DNA of 46,918 nucleotides from Campylobacterota bacterium (GTDB lineage: Bacteria > Campylobacterota_A > Desulfurellia > JAADFJ01), in NCBI GenBank assembly GCA_013152955.1, contig JAADFJ010000088.1, positions 1-46,918 on the forward strand, read 5' to 3'. Of the stretch, positions 16,516-24,886 are shown piece after piece (positions within the stretch are counted from its first letter, which is position 1; the number at the start of each line of letters is the position of its first letter). Made by a program: the position numbers and the translations under genes. The notes below the pieces were generated by a model. The model was not told the DNA's origin, ran no database searches, and worked only from the letters and a program-made list of their open reading frames with translations.

Positions 16516-17748
16516 TTAGCGCTTATCCCAGCTTGGAGCAGGATAAAGTAGTCCTTTTTGTGCGATCTGTTTTGGAAAAACTGCATAAGCTTTTCCGTTT
16601 TGCACCTGTATAACAGCCTGACCTTTTGCAATCTGGCCGTTTGCCTGGAATTTAACTTCACCGTACATTGTTTTTAAATCAAGCGATGCCAATGCATCTC
16701 TAACTTTTTTGGGATCAAGTGAATTAGCTTTGGTTATTGCGCTCTGAAATGCCAAAGCTCCGGCTACTGCCGATGCGGCATGATAATCAGGAGCATAACC
16801 ATAAGCTGCCTTGAATGTTTTGGCAAACTCGGAAGCTGTTCCAAACACAGCGCCTTTGAAATTCATCGATGCCAGCCACGGAGTAACTCCCACCGCATAG
16901 TTAGCGTCATTTCCTAATGACTGTCTAAAATCTACTGCCTGAACACCAACGGTAAATGCCATCAATTTTATATTTACCTTATTTTCTTTAGCTTGTTTGA
17001 TAAAGAGTAATGCATCATGTGTGTGTCCGGCTACAAGTACAACATCAGGATTACGTTCTTTGATTTTCGTCAAAACGCTTGACAGATCATTTGATCCGCT
17101 GGGATATTCCTGTACGCCGGTTAATTTTAGACCGAATGCTTTTACCCAACGTGCAGCACCTGCTGCAACGGCGTTATCAAATGCGGAATCGGAATGTACA
17201 ACTTCTATTGTTTTAGCTGAATTCTTACCGGTGTACGCCATCATATGCAGCATTTCGATAGTATTTTTGAAGTAGTTTCCGGCAGCCGGAAGCGTACCAA
17301 AGATATACTTATATCCTCTGCTGAAAATTTTCCCGGATGCTCCGCCTCCCTCTATCATGGGAATCTTATATCTTTCGGCTATTGAGCTATCCGGAATTGT
17401 TATACCGGAGCTATATGGGCCCAAAAGGAAGTTTACCTTATCTGATGTAACCAGTTTTTCATAAAGTTTTTGACTTTTTGCCGGATTGCTTTCATCATCA
17501 TAGATAATAACTTTTACTTTGTATGCCTTTCCGTTTACCTTGATGCCTCCGGCTTTGTTGACTGTTTTTTCCCACAGAATATATCCGTCTTTATAAAATT
17601 TCCCCTCTCTTGCGTACTTGCCTGTCAGCGACATGGCAGAGCCGAATTTTATTACACTTGGAGCCTTTTGCTTAGGTGCGCAGGCAGAAAGCAAAGCCAC
17701 GGATCCAACAACAAGAAACATCACAAAAACTGCAATAATCTTTCTCAT
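16516..17748 (-). CDS. livK: ABC transporter substrate-binding lipoprotein (LivK-like, amino acids)
   Basis: A 410-residue type I periplasmic binding protein. It starts with a lipoprotein signal peptide whose lipobox reads L-L-S-A-C, with the lipidated Cys at residue 22. The mature part begins with the family pattern I-K-F-G-S-A-M-S-L-T-G-K-Y-A and continues N-K-A-G-G-I...D-D-E-S-N-P-A-K, L-L-G-P-Y-S-S-G. The family binds branched-chain amino acids, but related proteins bind amides, urea or aromatics, so the ligand is inferred from the liv genes that follow. GGAGG lies 6-7 bases before the ATG. A strong promoter and a dyad site lie upstream. Confidence 0.92.
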   Translation of the reverse strand: MRKIIAVFVMFLVVGSVALLSACAPKQKAPSVIKFGSAMSLTGKYAREGKFYKDGYILWEKTVNKAGGIKVNGKAYKVKVIIYDDESNPAKSQKLYEKLVTSDKVNFLLGPYSSGITIPDSSIAERYKIPMIEGGGASGKIFSRGYKYIFGTLPAAGNYFKNTIEMLHMMAYTGKNSAKTIEVVHSDSAFDNAVAAGAARWVKAFGLKLTGVQEYPSGSNDLSSVLTKIKERNPDVVLVAGHTHDALLFIKQAKENKVNIKLMAFTVGVQAVDFRQSLGNDANYAVGVTPWLASMNFKGAVFGTASEFAKTFKAAYGYAPDYHAASAVAGALAFQSAITKANSLDPKKVRDALASLDLKTMYGEVKFQANGQIAKGQAVIQVQNGKAYAVFPKQIAQKGLLYPAPSWDKR

Positions 17749-17771
17749 AAAAACCTCCTCAAAATTTTGGA

Positions 17772-17788
17772 ATTAATTTATAAATAAT
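17772..17788 (-). promoter_or_regulatory. Operator-like dyad upstream of livK
   Basis: The forward strand reads ATTAATTTATAAATAAT, with half-sites ATTA-TT and AA-TAAT in inverted order. It lies between the predicted transcription start (about 17806) and the ribosome site, where a bound dimer would block the promoter's early transcript. It is the AT-richest member of the set, so chance similarity is most likely for this copy. Confidence 0.45.
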
Positions 17789-17812
17789 CAACTTTATTAA
17801 ACTTGCATCACA

Positions 17813-17840
17813 ACTATAATAAAATTTAGTTTTGTGTCAA
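17813..17840 (-). promoter_or_regulatory. Sigma-70-type promoter for livK
   Basis: On the minus strand TTGACA (17840-17835) and TATAGT (17818-17813) are separated by 16 bases. The -35 box is a perfect match and the -10 box has one mismatch. The predicted leader is about 58 bases long. Confidence 0.7.
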
Positions 17841-18030
17841 GAGCGGCAAAAACGGCGGAATGGTACAATTTTTATAAGACTTTGAATCTAATCAGAGAAC
17901 TAAAAATCATAGCCTAGTCATTACAAAATCAAAAAAATGGTTCCAAATGATTACATTGGGCGATGAAATTCTTTTTTTATGATTTTTATGAATGGTAATC
18001 GGACTGCTGTCATATTCCCGTATATAGGTC

Positions 18031-18059
18031 TTGAAAATATGCTTTTCATAGCATAGAAT
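18031..18059 (+). promoter_or_regulatory. Sigma-70-type promoter for the HIT-lapA-lapB operon
   Basis: TTGAAA (18031-18036) and TAGAAT (18054-18059) are separated by 17 bases. Predicted transcription starts near 18066, just before the GGAGGT ribosome site at 18082, so any start codon before 18080 is excluded. Confidence 0.65.
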
Positions 18060-18091
18060 AATTGACGGCTTGCATGCAGACGGAGGTGGTT

Positions 18092-18595
18092 TTGAACAAT
18101 CGAAGAATATGGGCTCCATGGAGAGCCGAATATATTTTAGACGAGAGCAAAAACGACAGCTGCGTTTTCTGCAAAGTCACAAATAGTACGAACAACGATG
18201 ACAATAAAAGGCTGCTTGTTTTGAAAAGAGGAAATTTTTCCTTTGTTATTATGAACAAGTACCCGTATAATCCCGGTCATCTAATGGTGGTTCCTTATAA
18301 ACATGCAGCTTATTTTGATGATCTGTCTTCTGAAATTATCAGTGAAATGATACAACTTAAGATCAGAGCAATAAATGTGTTAAGAAATGCAATGAACCCT
18401 GAAGGATTTAATATCGGGATAAATATTGGGCAGGCTGCCGGTGCCGGCGTCAAAGATCATCTTCATATCCATATTGTTCCAAGATGGAATGGAGACACAA
18501 ATTTTATGCCTGTTTTATCTTCATCAAGGGTAATATCTGAGGCACTTAATGTAACTTATGATAAACTATTCAATGAATTCAGGAGTATTCAATGA
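18092..18595 (+). CDS. HIT-family nucleotide hydrolase/phosphorylase-like protein
   Basis: A 167-residue histidine-triad protein of the Ap4A-phosphorylase-like branch. R-I-W-A-P-W-R-A-E-Y-I at the start and F-C-K after it match the branch's N-terminal pattern; the catalytic triad is H-L-H-I-H-I-V-P-R-W near residue 130. Members cleave dinucleoside polyphosphates or nucleotide adducts; the true substrate is unknown. I chose TTG 18092 because GGAGGT (18082-18087) lies 4 bases upstream and the protein then begins as homologues do. The stop overlaps the lapA ATG by 4 bases. Confidence 0.88.
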   Translation: MNNRRIWAPWRAEYILDESKNDSCVFCKVTNSTNNDDNKRLLVLKRGNFSFVIMNKYPYNPGHLMVVPYKHAAYFDDLSSEIISEMIQLKIRAINVLRNAMNPEGFNIGINIGQAAGAGVKDHLHIHIVPRWNGDTNFMPVLSSSRVISEALNVTYDKLFNEFRSIQ

Positions 18596-18915
18596 GATTG
18601 GTCAAATTAATTATATGGATTGTAGTTTTGGTGGCTGGGATACTTTTCGCTTTATATAACAAGCAAACATTGCAGCTTAATTTCCTCATGCTTCATTCTA
18701 AAGTCTTACCGGTATGGTCTTTTCTTATCATAGCATTTGTTATAGGACTTATGATAAGTTTTTTATACGGCCTTATAGATATAATGAGGCTGAAAACTAA
18801 AATCAAAGGACAGGCAAATGAAATTGATGAATTGAAAAAGGAGATCGGTTATTTAAGAAATCTTACTATAACAAAAGAGGATAAAAGCGAGCAGATAACT
18901 GCAGACGATCAATAA
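18592..18915 (+). CDS. lapA: LapA-family inner-membrane protein (DUF1049)
   Basis: A 107-residue protein with two membrane segments (about residues 3-22 and 40-62) and a charged C-terminal coiled-coil-like tail. The pattern N-x-Q-T-L-Q-L-N-F between the helices is typical of LapA. In enterobacteria LapA works with LapB to tune lipopolysaccharide synthesis through LpxC stability; the direct lapA-lapB arrangement, with a one-base overlap, supports the same pair here. Confidence 0.85.
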   Translation: MRLVKLIIWIVVLVAGILFALYNKQTLQLNFLMLHSKVLPVWSFLIIAFVIGLMISFLYGLIDIMRLKTKIKGQANEIDELKKEIGYLRNLTITKEDKSEQITADDQ

Positions 18916-20045
18916 TGCTACTTACCTACATCAACCTCTCGTATTTGCTTGTTGGTGTTGTATGCGGTGTCATCATTTCATTTGCGATGAGGCCAAAAAG
19001 CAAGGCTGCAGAAAAAAGTCATCAGGATTTTTTAAAGTATGTGCAAAGCATCAACTATGTTATAGACAATGAGACAGACAGAGCAATCAACGAGCTTACA
19101 AATTTAGTAAAACTTAATCCGGAATTAATAGAAATATATCTTGCCATAGGAAATCTTTTCAGAATACGCGGAGAACTCAACAGAGCTCTTATTGTACATA
19201 AAAGTCTTATGGCAAAACCTCATATTGATGACAAGCTGAAGAGGGAAATAATTTTAGCAATAGGGACGGACTATGATAAGGCAGGTTTTCATCAGAAAGC
19301 GGCAGATAATTTTAAGCGACTGGTTGATATGGACGGATCAGATGAAGATGCTGTTCATCTTCTTAAAGAATCACTCGAAAAAAATCATGAATGGAAAGAA
19401 GCTCTTGATGTACTTAAAAATTTTGGACTGAAAAGAAAAAATGAGGAAGCGCATATTCTGGTAGCCATCGGAATGGAAAAAAAAGCGAACGGGGACAATC
19501 AGTCTGCAAAATCGTTTTTTAAGAAAGCTATAAAAACAGACAATGACTGTTTTGAAGCGTATTACGAACTTGCCAGATTGGAATACAATGAAAATAATAA
19601 AGAAAAGTCCTTAACGCTCATAAAAAAGGCTATAGAGAAAAATCACCGATTCGTATCTGTGGTTTCAGGTTTTGTTACTGAAGTGCTGAAGGAGGACTGT
19701 CTGGAATTCTATGAATCAATATTATCAAAATTCCCGAAGAGCCCTGAGCTGATTTTTGATCTGCTGCATCATTTGAGCAGCGAAAACCGTCTTTTGCTTG
19801 CAGAAGATCTCGTTGGGTCGGTAAGTTTTGAAGAAGAGGAATATATGAGGCTTTTGTATTATTGGAAATGCAAGATAGATATTATTAAAAAGAGTATTGA
19901 CAGCAGACCTGTATGGCAATTTCTTGATAATATCTCTGAGAAACCAAAATTTAGATGTAAATATTGCGGCTTTGTACAAAAGGAGGTGTTCTGGAAATGC
20001 CCTCAGTGCCGCAAATGGGACACATCGAAAGTAATTTTCAACTGA
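18915..20045 (+). CDS. lapB: LapB-like TPR protein with C-terminal rubredoxin-type zinc ribbon
   Basis: A 376-residue protein with one N-terminal membrane anchor (about 5-25), a run of tetratricopeptide repeats (about 45-325) and a C-terminal four-cysteine metal site, C-K-Y-C-G-F followed by W-K-C-P-Q-C-R-K-W-D. This layout is that of LapB, which controls LpxC turnover at the inner membrane in enterobacteria. A match in length (389 in E. coli) supports it. The end is convergent with the amidohydrolase gene, and the two stop regions overlap by 8 bases. Confidence 0.9.
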   Translation: MLLTYINLSYLLVGVVCGVIISFAMRPKSKAAEKSHQDFLKYVQSINYVIDNETDRAINELTNLVKLNPELIEIYLAIGNLFRIRGELNRALIVHKSLMAKPHIDDKLKREIILAIGTDYDKAGFHQKAADNFKRLVDMDGSDEDAVHLLKESLEKNHEWKEALDVLKNFGLKRKNEEAHILVAIGMEKKANGDNQSAKSFFKKAIKTDNDCFEAYYELARLEYNENNKEKSLTLIKKAIEKNHRFVSVVSGFVTEVLKEDCLEFYESILSKFPKSPELIFDLLHHLSSENRLLLAEDLVGSVSFEEEEYMRLLYYWKCKIDIIKKSIDSRPVWQFLDNISEKPKFRCKYCGFVQKEVFWKCPQCRKWDTSKVIFN

Positions 20046-21147
20046 TTATCCTGACTGCAGAATTATTTTTTTCATTAAACATCGTCTCATAAGGGTCTGA
20101 GGCGTTTCCTTCAAAGAATAAAATAGGTGTGCAATATCCCTCCTTTAATATTCCAAAAGGGCGATTTAATGCAATTCCTGCATTTGACGTAGCAAATTTA
20201 ATTGCCGTTTTCGGTTTTATGCCGAAATTTTCAACAATATATTCTATCTCTTTAATCATGTTCAGATCTTTATTGCTCAAAAGCGAATCGGTTCCGGCAA
20301 CGACATTTATTCCTTTTTTCAAAAACCGATTAATTTTGGGTTTTCCGACACCGATATACTCATTGCTTCTTGGACATACGCATATCGTAGATCCTCTCTG
20401 TGCTATCAAATCAAGTTCTTTCTCAGACAGATGTACAGCATGCACCAAAATCGAATTTTTTCCCAATACGCCAAGCTTATCCAAATACAGTGCAGGCGTC
20501 AGATGAGGAATTATGATGCGCTTTAGATTGTCTGTTTCTTTCCAAAAATTGATGAATCTTCCTTTGCCGCTGCAGAATTCTATCTCATCACTTGATTCGG
20601 CCAGATGGATGCTCCAGGGCAAACTGCGCGTAGTGTTGTAACTGTAAGTTGCTTTAATTTTTGCGGGAGATGTTGAATATATTGCATGGGCGGCATAACA
20701 GCGAATAATATTGTTAATGCTGCCGATTTCTTTTATCGGCGCGCCGCCCCATCCTATTTGTTCGTAAAACGAAAAACCTGTCGAACTGTATTTGAGATCT
20801 TCGTGATTAGTTATATCGCAGACCAGACATGTTCCGTTTTCAGCAGATTTTTTTTCATTTTTTTGTAATTGAATTTGAAAATCAGCTTTGTTCATAGCCT
20901 TTACAGATTTCAGAAATGAATCCAGCCATGGCATAAATCCGTTTCGAGAAACTGTATCGATTTTAGGCATTTCCAGATGAGTATGAGAATTTATAAGAGC
21001 CGGCATTATTATGCCTTCTCCTAAATCCAATACCTTTCTGTCTGATTTTCTGCTGATTTTGATTATCTTCCCGTCTTTAATCTCAATTGAACCGTTTTCT
21101 ATCGGATCTCCTTCTATCGGTAAAATCCATTTTGCGCCATATTTCAT
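20038..21147 (-). CDS. Amidohydrolase, probable aminodeoxyfutalosine deaminase (MqnF-like)
   Basis: A 369-residue metal-dependent hydrolase of the cytosine deaminase/chlorohydrolase family. Metal and catalytic residues are present: H-T-H in N-S-H-T-H-L-E, His in S-I-H-L-A-E-S, His in L-V-H-A-V-H-L and Asp in A-G-T-D-S-L-L-S. Its ATG overlaps the mqnA stop by 4 bases. In the futalosine pathway of several phyla an enzyme of this family deaminates 6-amino-6-deoxyfutalosine, so that role is the best inference. An S-adenosylhomocysteine-type or other purine deaminase activity is the alternative. Confidence 0.8.
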   Translation of the reverse strand: MKYGAKWILPIEGDPIENGSIEIKDGKIIKISRKSDRKVLDLGEGIIMPALINSHTHLEMPKIDTVSRNGFMPWLDSFLKSVKAMNKADFQIQLQKNEKKSAENGTCLVCDITNHEDLKYSSTGFSFYEQIGWGGAPIKEIGSINNIIRCYAAHAIYSTSPAKIKATYSYNTTRSLPWSIHLAESSDEIEFCSGKGRFINFWKETDNLKRIIIPHLTPALYLDKLGVLGKNSILVHAVHLSEKELDLIAQRGSTICVCPRSNEYIGVGKPKINRFLKKGINVVAGTDSLLSNKDLNMIKEIEYIVENFGIKPKTAIKFATSNAGIALNRPFGILKEGYCTPILFFEGNASDPYETMFNEKNNSAVRIIS

Positions 21148-21893
21148 AAAAATTTAGGCTTTATTTTACCTATTAATCCATATTTATATGCAAGTTTGTA
21201 TTCAAGTTCTATGGCCTCTTTTTGAGCTTTATCAAGAGCATAGCAGATAGAGTTTTTCAAATAATCTTCAAAAAAATCGGCGTCTGCATATCTGTTTTTT
21301 AGCGAAAATTCTCTGGCAAATCTGTCTATTTGCTTGATTCCATCCCGTTTAGCCTCACTAAGCAATTTTGTAATCTTTTCGGGAAGGACTTTGTTTGAAG
21401 CCCAAAAAGCAAATACCGTCGGCAGTCCGGTGTAGTGTTTCCACAGTTTTGCTACATCATAAATTATAGAATCACTTTGTATGTAAATTTTTAGGGCATC
21501 ATCTCCAATGACTATTTTTCCGTCAGGGTCATCAAAGTTCCCAAATTTCAACCGTTCTGCTTTTAAAAATTCTTTGGCAATAATCTGAACAATAATATTT
21601 GAACTCATTGAATGAGGACTGATTGAGATGGTATTGCAATGCTCAATCGGTTTATTCAGTACCAATAATACGCTTTTTACACGGCTGTCAGATCCTATTG
21701 CCATATCAGGAACGATAAAATAGCTGTTTCTGTAGCCCATGATAGGAATAAGACCGATATCTACCAGACCGTCGGCAAGTTTTTTTGAACAGATCGCCGG
21801 ATAGTCAAGGCTTATTTCAAAAATATCGCTGTCTAATGTTTTATAAAGCGGGTATGAATTTAGATATTCTACAGCTGAAACTTTAAGCCGCAT
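21144..21893 (-). CDS. mqnA: Chorismate dehydratase (futalosine-pathway menaquinone synthesis)
   Basis: A 249-residue protein with the MqnA fold and opening V-S-A-V-E-Y-L-N-S-Y-P-L. Further signatures are P-A-x-C-S-x-x-L, D-I-G-L-I-P, I-G-D-D-A-L near residue 113, and L-W-K-H-Y-T-G-L-P-T-V-F-A-F-W near 130. MqnA removes water from chorismate to give 3-[(1-carboxyvinyl)oxy]benzoate, the first step of futalosine-route menaquinone synthesis. It overlaps dus by 11 bases and the amidohydrolase by 4. Its presence predicts mqnE, mqnB, mqnC and mqnD elsewhere in the genome. Confidence 0.92.
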   Translation of the reverse strand: MRLKVSAVEYLNSYPLYKTLDSDIFEISLDYPAICSKKLADGLVDIGLIPIMGYRNSYFIVPDMAIGSDSRVKSVLLVLNKPIEHCNTISISPHSMSSNIIVQIIAKEFLKAERLKFGNFDDPDGKIVIGDDALKIYIQSDSIIYDVAKLWKHYTGLPTVFAFWASNKVLPEKITKLLSEAKRDGIKQIDRFAREFSLKNRYADADFFEDYLKNSICYALDKAQKEAIELEYKLAYKYGLIGKIKPKFL

Positions 21894-22842
21894 TTTGCCA
21901 ACACTTTATAGCATTCAAAGTTTCTTTTACGTTTAAGGAATTGCAAATCGAGATTTTAAACTGTTTTGAGTTTGAGAATTTATAAGAATAAAGCATAAGT
22001 TGTTTTCGAAGTTTTATCGCGGCATATTCGCCGTACAAAGATTCTGCTTCTGCGAGATGTTTAATCATAATTTCTGCAACAAATTTTCTATCAATTTTAA
22101 GAGGTTTTCCGGCCCAGCTTGAAAAAATCCATGGTGCTTGCGCGGCATATCTTCCTATCATAACTCCGTTTGCCGATGTTTTCTCGATAACGGTATCCGA
22201 ATAATCTTTGCTGTCTATGCTTCCATTGGCAAACAGAGGTATACTGATTGCCGATGTTATTTTTTTTAAAATATCCCAGTGACATTCGCCCGAGAACCAT
22301 TCATCTCTTGTTCTCGCATGAACAAATAAAGCCGATATGCCTATTGATTCAAGCTTTTTACAGATCTCCGTAATATTGTCGGCAATCTTTGTAAGTCCTA
22401 TGCGGATTTTTACCGTTATGGGCAGCGATGTCGATGCTTTTACCGCTTTGCAGATATCAAAAAGTCTTTCATAATCTTTCATAAGATATGCTCCGGAATG
22501 TTGAGATACTACTTTTTTAACAGGGCATCCTGCGTTTATATCAATGAAATCAACAGGGAATTGCGAAATAAAGCAAGCCGCATTCACCATTTTCTTCTTA
22601 TCGGAACCAAAAATCTGGGCACCGAAAATATAGCTTCCATCGGAATGATCATGCTGGGAAAGCGATCTGATTAAAAGATCCGAAGGTTTGCCGTAATAAA
22701 GCGCTTCAGATGAAATCATTTCAGATACTACAACCTTTGCGCCAAATTCTATATAGATTTTTCTAAGCGGCAGATCCGTAAGAGATGCCATTGGGGCAGG
22801 TATCAATTTTATATTGCTGAACATATTAAGCCTAATTTTCAA
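21883..22842 (-). CDS. dusB: tRNA-dihydrouridine synthase (DusB-like)
   Basis: A 319-residue FMN enzyme reducing uridines of tRNA. Motifs in order are P-A-P-M-A-S-L-T-D-L-P near residue 16, S-E-M-I-S-S-E-A-L, D-I-N-A-G-C-P-V-K-K-V with the catalytic Cys near 106, V-H-A-R-T-R near 180 and A-N-G-S-I-D-S near 208, followed by G-V-M-I-G-R-Y-A. The frame opens with TTG 22842; ATG 22824 gives a protein of 313 residues that begins more like homologues, and neither has a strong ribosome site. It starts 9 bases after the rho stop. Confidence 0.9.
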   Translation of the reverse strand: MKIRLNMFSNIKLIPAPMASLTDLPLRKIYIEFGAKVVVSEMISSEALYYGKPSDLLIRSLSQHDHSDGSYIFGAQIFGSDKKKMVNAACFISQFPVDFIDINAGCPVKKVVSQHSGAYLMKDYERLFDICKAVKASTSLPITVKIRIGLTKIADNITEICKKLESIGISALFVHARTRDEWFSGECHWDILKKITSAISIPLFANGSIDSKDYSDTVIEKTSANGVMIGRYAAQAPWIFSSWAGKPLKIDRKFVAEIMIKHLAEAESLYGEYAAIKLRKQLMLYSYKFSNSKQFKISICNSLNVKETLNAIKCWQNAA

Positions 22843-22851
22843 AACTCGTTA

Positions 22852-24114
22852 TTATCTATTCATCATATCCATAAATTCACTATTATTCTTTGTTTTTTTC
22901 AGTTTATCCAACAAAAATACCATGGCATCAACTGAACTCATGTCTGAAAGCATTTTCCTGAGAAGCCATATCTTTTGAAGACTATTATGCTCTATGAGAA
23001 GTTCTTCTTTTCTTGTTCCCGATTTTGTGATATCTATGGCCGGAAATATTCTTTTGTCGGAAATTCTTCTGTCAAGATGCATTTCCATATTACCGGTTCC
23101 CTTGAATTCTTCAAATATGACATCGTCCATTCTTGAACCTGTATCTATTAAAGCAGTTGCAATGATTGTCAGACTTCCGCCTTCCTCAATGTTTCTTGCG
23201 GCTCCGAAGAATCGTTTAGGTTTATGAAGTGCGTTTGCATCAAGACCTCCGGTCAGAACTTTGCCCGAAGGCGGTATTATGGCATTGTACGCCCTTGCTA
23301 CACGGGTTAAGCTATCCAGAAGTATAACGACATCCGTCTTATTTTCTACGAGACGTTTTGCCCTTTCCAGCACAATTTCCGCTACTTGAGCGTGGCGATT
23401 TGGAGATTCGTCAAATGTTGAGCTTACAACTTCAGCATCAACTGAACGCTGCATATCGGTTACCTCTTCAGGTCTTTCGTCAATGAGAAGAATAAAAAGT
23501 TTAACTTCAGGATGGTTGTGTGTAATGCTGTTTGCTATATTTTTTAATATAACGGTTTTTCCCGTACGCGGAGGTGCCACTATCATGCCTCTCTGACCTT
23601 TTCCAAGAGGCATCAGCATATCTACGATGCGCATGGCAAAATTGTCGCTTTCTGTTTCAAGCATGAGCCGTTCTTCCGGGTACAATGGTGTAAGATTGTC
23701 AAAATCGGCCCTTCTGACCTTTGGATCTAAAACTATTCCGTTGACAAAATTAATTTTTGCAAGAGCGGCATATTTTTCTCCTTCTCTGGCAGGCCTGATT
23801 GCGCCCGATACAAGGTCCCCGCTTTTTAAATGCAGCTTTCTTATCTGCATGGGAGAGATATATATATCGTTTTTCCCCGGAAGATAGTTATTTGTATAAC
23901 TCCTTAAGAATCCAAAGCCGTCCTGAAGAATTTCAAGTACTCCGCTTGCCTGACCCTCCTGATCTTCAGGAGTTAATGCTTTGCTGATCTGAGCTACAAT
24001 TTCTATCTTTCTCATTCCGCGGCGAAGCGGAATATCCAGTTGTTTTGCAATCTCGTAAAGTTCCGCAACCTTTTTATTTTGCAGTTGCTCGATAGACTCT
24101 ATAGATTTGTTCAT
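22852..24114 (-). CDS. rho: Transcription termination factor Rho
   Basis: A 420-residue hexameric RNA helicase. The N-terminal RNA-binding domain (about 50-125) has [14 protein letters not shown] and the ATPase domain has Walker [10 protein letters not shown] near residue 180, [13 protein letters not shown] near 210, Walker [11 protein letters not shown] near 265, and the Q-loop/R-loop region [11 protein letters not shown]. The ATG has a GAGGGG ribosome site. It follows tRNA-Cys by about 90 bases and leads the rho-dus-mqnA-amidohydrolase series. Confidence 0.97.
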   Translation of the reverse strand: MNKSIESIEQLQNKKVAELYEIAKQLDIPLRRGMRKIEIVAQISKALTPEDQEGQASGVLEILQDGFGFLRSYTNNYLPGKNDIYISPMQIRKLHLKSGDLVSGAIRPAREGEKYAALAKINFVNGIVLDPKVRRADFDNLTPLYPEERLMLETESDNFAMRIVDMLMPLGKGQRGMIVAPPRTGKTVILKNIANSITHNHPEVKLFILLIDERPEEVTDMQRSVDAEVVSSTFDESPNRHAQVAEIVLERAKRLVENKTDVVILLDSLTRVARAYNAIIPPSGKVLTGGLDANALHKPKRFFGAARNIEEGGSLTIIATALIDTGSRMDDVIFEEFKGTGNMEMHLDRRISDKRIFPAIDITKSGTRKEELLIEHNSLQKIWLLRKMLSDMSSVDAMVFLLDKLKKTKNNSEFMDMMNR

Positions 24115-24204
24115 AAAAACCCCTCAAATGATTTTGCTGTCATTTATTCTATTTTACGTGTATTGTAATTATCTTTTAATTAGAAAATTATAAAAAACGA
24201 TTTT

Positions 24205-24278
24205 TGGAGGCGGCACCCGGATTCGAACCGAGGTTCAGGGTTTTGCAGACCCGTGCCTTACCACTTGGCTATGCCGCC
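24205..24278 (-). tRNA. tRNA-Cys (GCA)
   Basis: The minus strand folds as a 74-base cloverleaf with 3' CCA encoded. The acceptor GGCGGCA pairs with TGCCGCC, the discriminator is U as in other Cys tRNAs, the anticodon loop reads CTGCAAA (anticodon GCA) and the T-arm is GGTTCGAATCC. It lies 41 bases after tRNA-Gly. Confidence 0.97.
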
Positions 24279-24319
24279 ATCTCCCTCTGTGCATATTTGT
24301 GCATAAAAAAGATTGTTCT

Positions 24320-24394
24320 TGGAGCGGGAAACGGGATTTGAACCCGCGACCCCAACCTTGGCAAGGTTGTGCTCTACCTCTGAGCTATTCCCGC
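24320..24394 (-). tRNA. tRNA-Gly (GCC)
   Basis: A 75-base cloverleaf on the minus strand with encoded CCA. The acceptor GCGGGAA pairs with TTCCCGC, the anticodon loop is TTGCCAA (GCC), and the T-arm is GGTTCAAATCC. It is probably transcribed together with tRNA-Cys. Confidence 0.97.
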
Positions 24395-24476
24395 ATGCCC
24401 ATTTTCTATCATCTGATTTAATAAATGTCAAGAGTCATTTTCCATATTTACAGAAGACCTTTGCTTTTATACTGAC

Positions 24477-24494
24477 TTATTGTGCGGCGGTCTC
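24477..24494 (+). repeat. GGTCTC-type intergenic repeat, copy A
   Basis: Reads TTATTGTGCGGCGGTCTC. It matches the copy at 33777 in 16 of 18 positions and the copy at 24686 in 16 of 18. All four copies lie between genes in the same orientation. Confidence 0.5.
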
Positions 24495-24586
24495 ATTATC
24501 CTAAGTCCCGTTCGTCTTCTCTTTTGCTGCAAATTCCGGCTATAATTTTACTGCTGCCTGCTTTGTGTCTTGATGAGATTTATCTG

Positions 24587-24608
24587 CGCCTGCCTGTGCG
24601 GGCAGGCG
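24587..24608. repeat. GC-rich 8-bp hairpin
   Basis: CGCCTGCC (24587-24594) pairs exactly with GGCAGGCG (24601-24608) around a 6-base loop. It stands out from the AT-rich surroundings. It is too far from kbl and lacks a U-run, so a terminator role is not clear; a small dispersed palindrome is an alternative. Confidence 0.5.
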
Positions 24609-24685
24609 GATGCGGACCCTCACTCTTAACACTCATAATTAATAGAGTTGCTCTTTAAAAACCTCATAAAAAGATATGAATATGT

Positions 24686-24703
24686 TTACTGTGCCGCGGT
24701 CTC
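24686..24703 (+). repeat. GGTCTC-type intergenic repeat, copy B
   Basis: Reads TTACTGTGCCGCGGTCTC. Together with the nine bases before it, it matches the copy at 33777 in 22 of 27 positions. Confidence 0.5.
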
Positions 24704-24886
24704 TAAATAAAAATCCGAGTTTAACTGTAAAAGGTGAGTTCGCGGCAGATTTGATATCTTATATTCCTGTATTTTTAAGCAAAAGTCGTAAATTGCAGGT
24801 ACAAACAACAGCGGGGCTTGCTGCTGCCGTGATTTGCAGCATACCGGAGGACTCAGACGGCTGTTTATGAATCAGATAGAGGTACC

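Larger units (their letters stand above)
17749..18091. other. Divergent intergenic region between livK and the HIT gene
   Basis: No credible gene lies here. It holds the livK ribosome site, an operator-like dyad, the livK promoter (all minus strand) and the HIT-gene promoter and ribosome site (plus strand). The 150 bases between the two promoters are AT-rich with no further structure that I recognise. Confidence 0.7.
24395..24886. other. Gene-poor interval between tRNA-Gly and kbl
   Basis: I see no supported gene in these 492 bases; a 64-codon frame at 24676-24870 has no ribosome site or recognisable content. The interval holds two direct copies of an 18-base intergenic repeat (24477-24494 and 24686-24703) and a GC-rich hairpin (24587-24608). 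Confidence 0.6.

Noticed and set aside
18062-18091. Upstream TTG and ATG starts for the HIT protein
   Set aside because: They fall at or before the predicted transcription start and ribosome site; TTG 18092 fits both the site and the usual protein start.
24587-24608. GC-rich hairpin as intrinsic terminator of kbl
   Set aside because: It is about 280 bases past the kbl stop and is followed by no U-run.
24676-24870. 64-codon open frame between tRNA-Gly and kbl
   Set aside because: No ribosome site, no recognisable motif, and it covers a repeat copy; composition looks like non-coding DNA.
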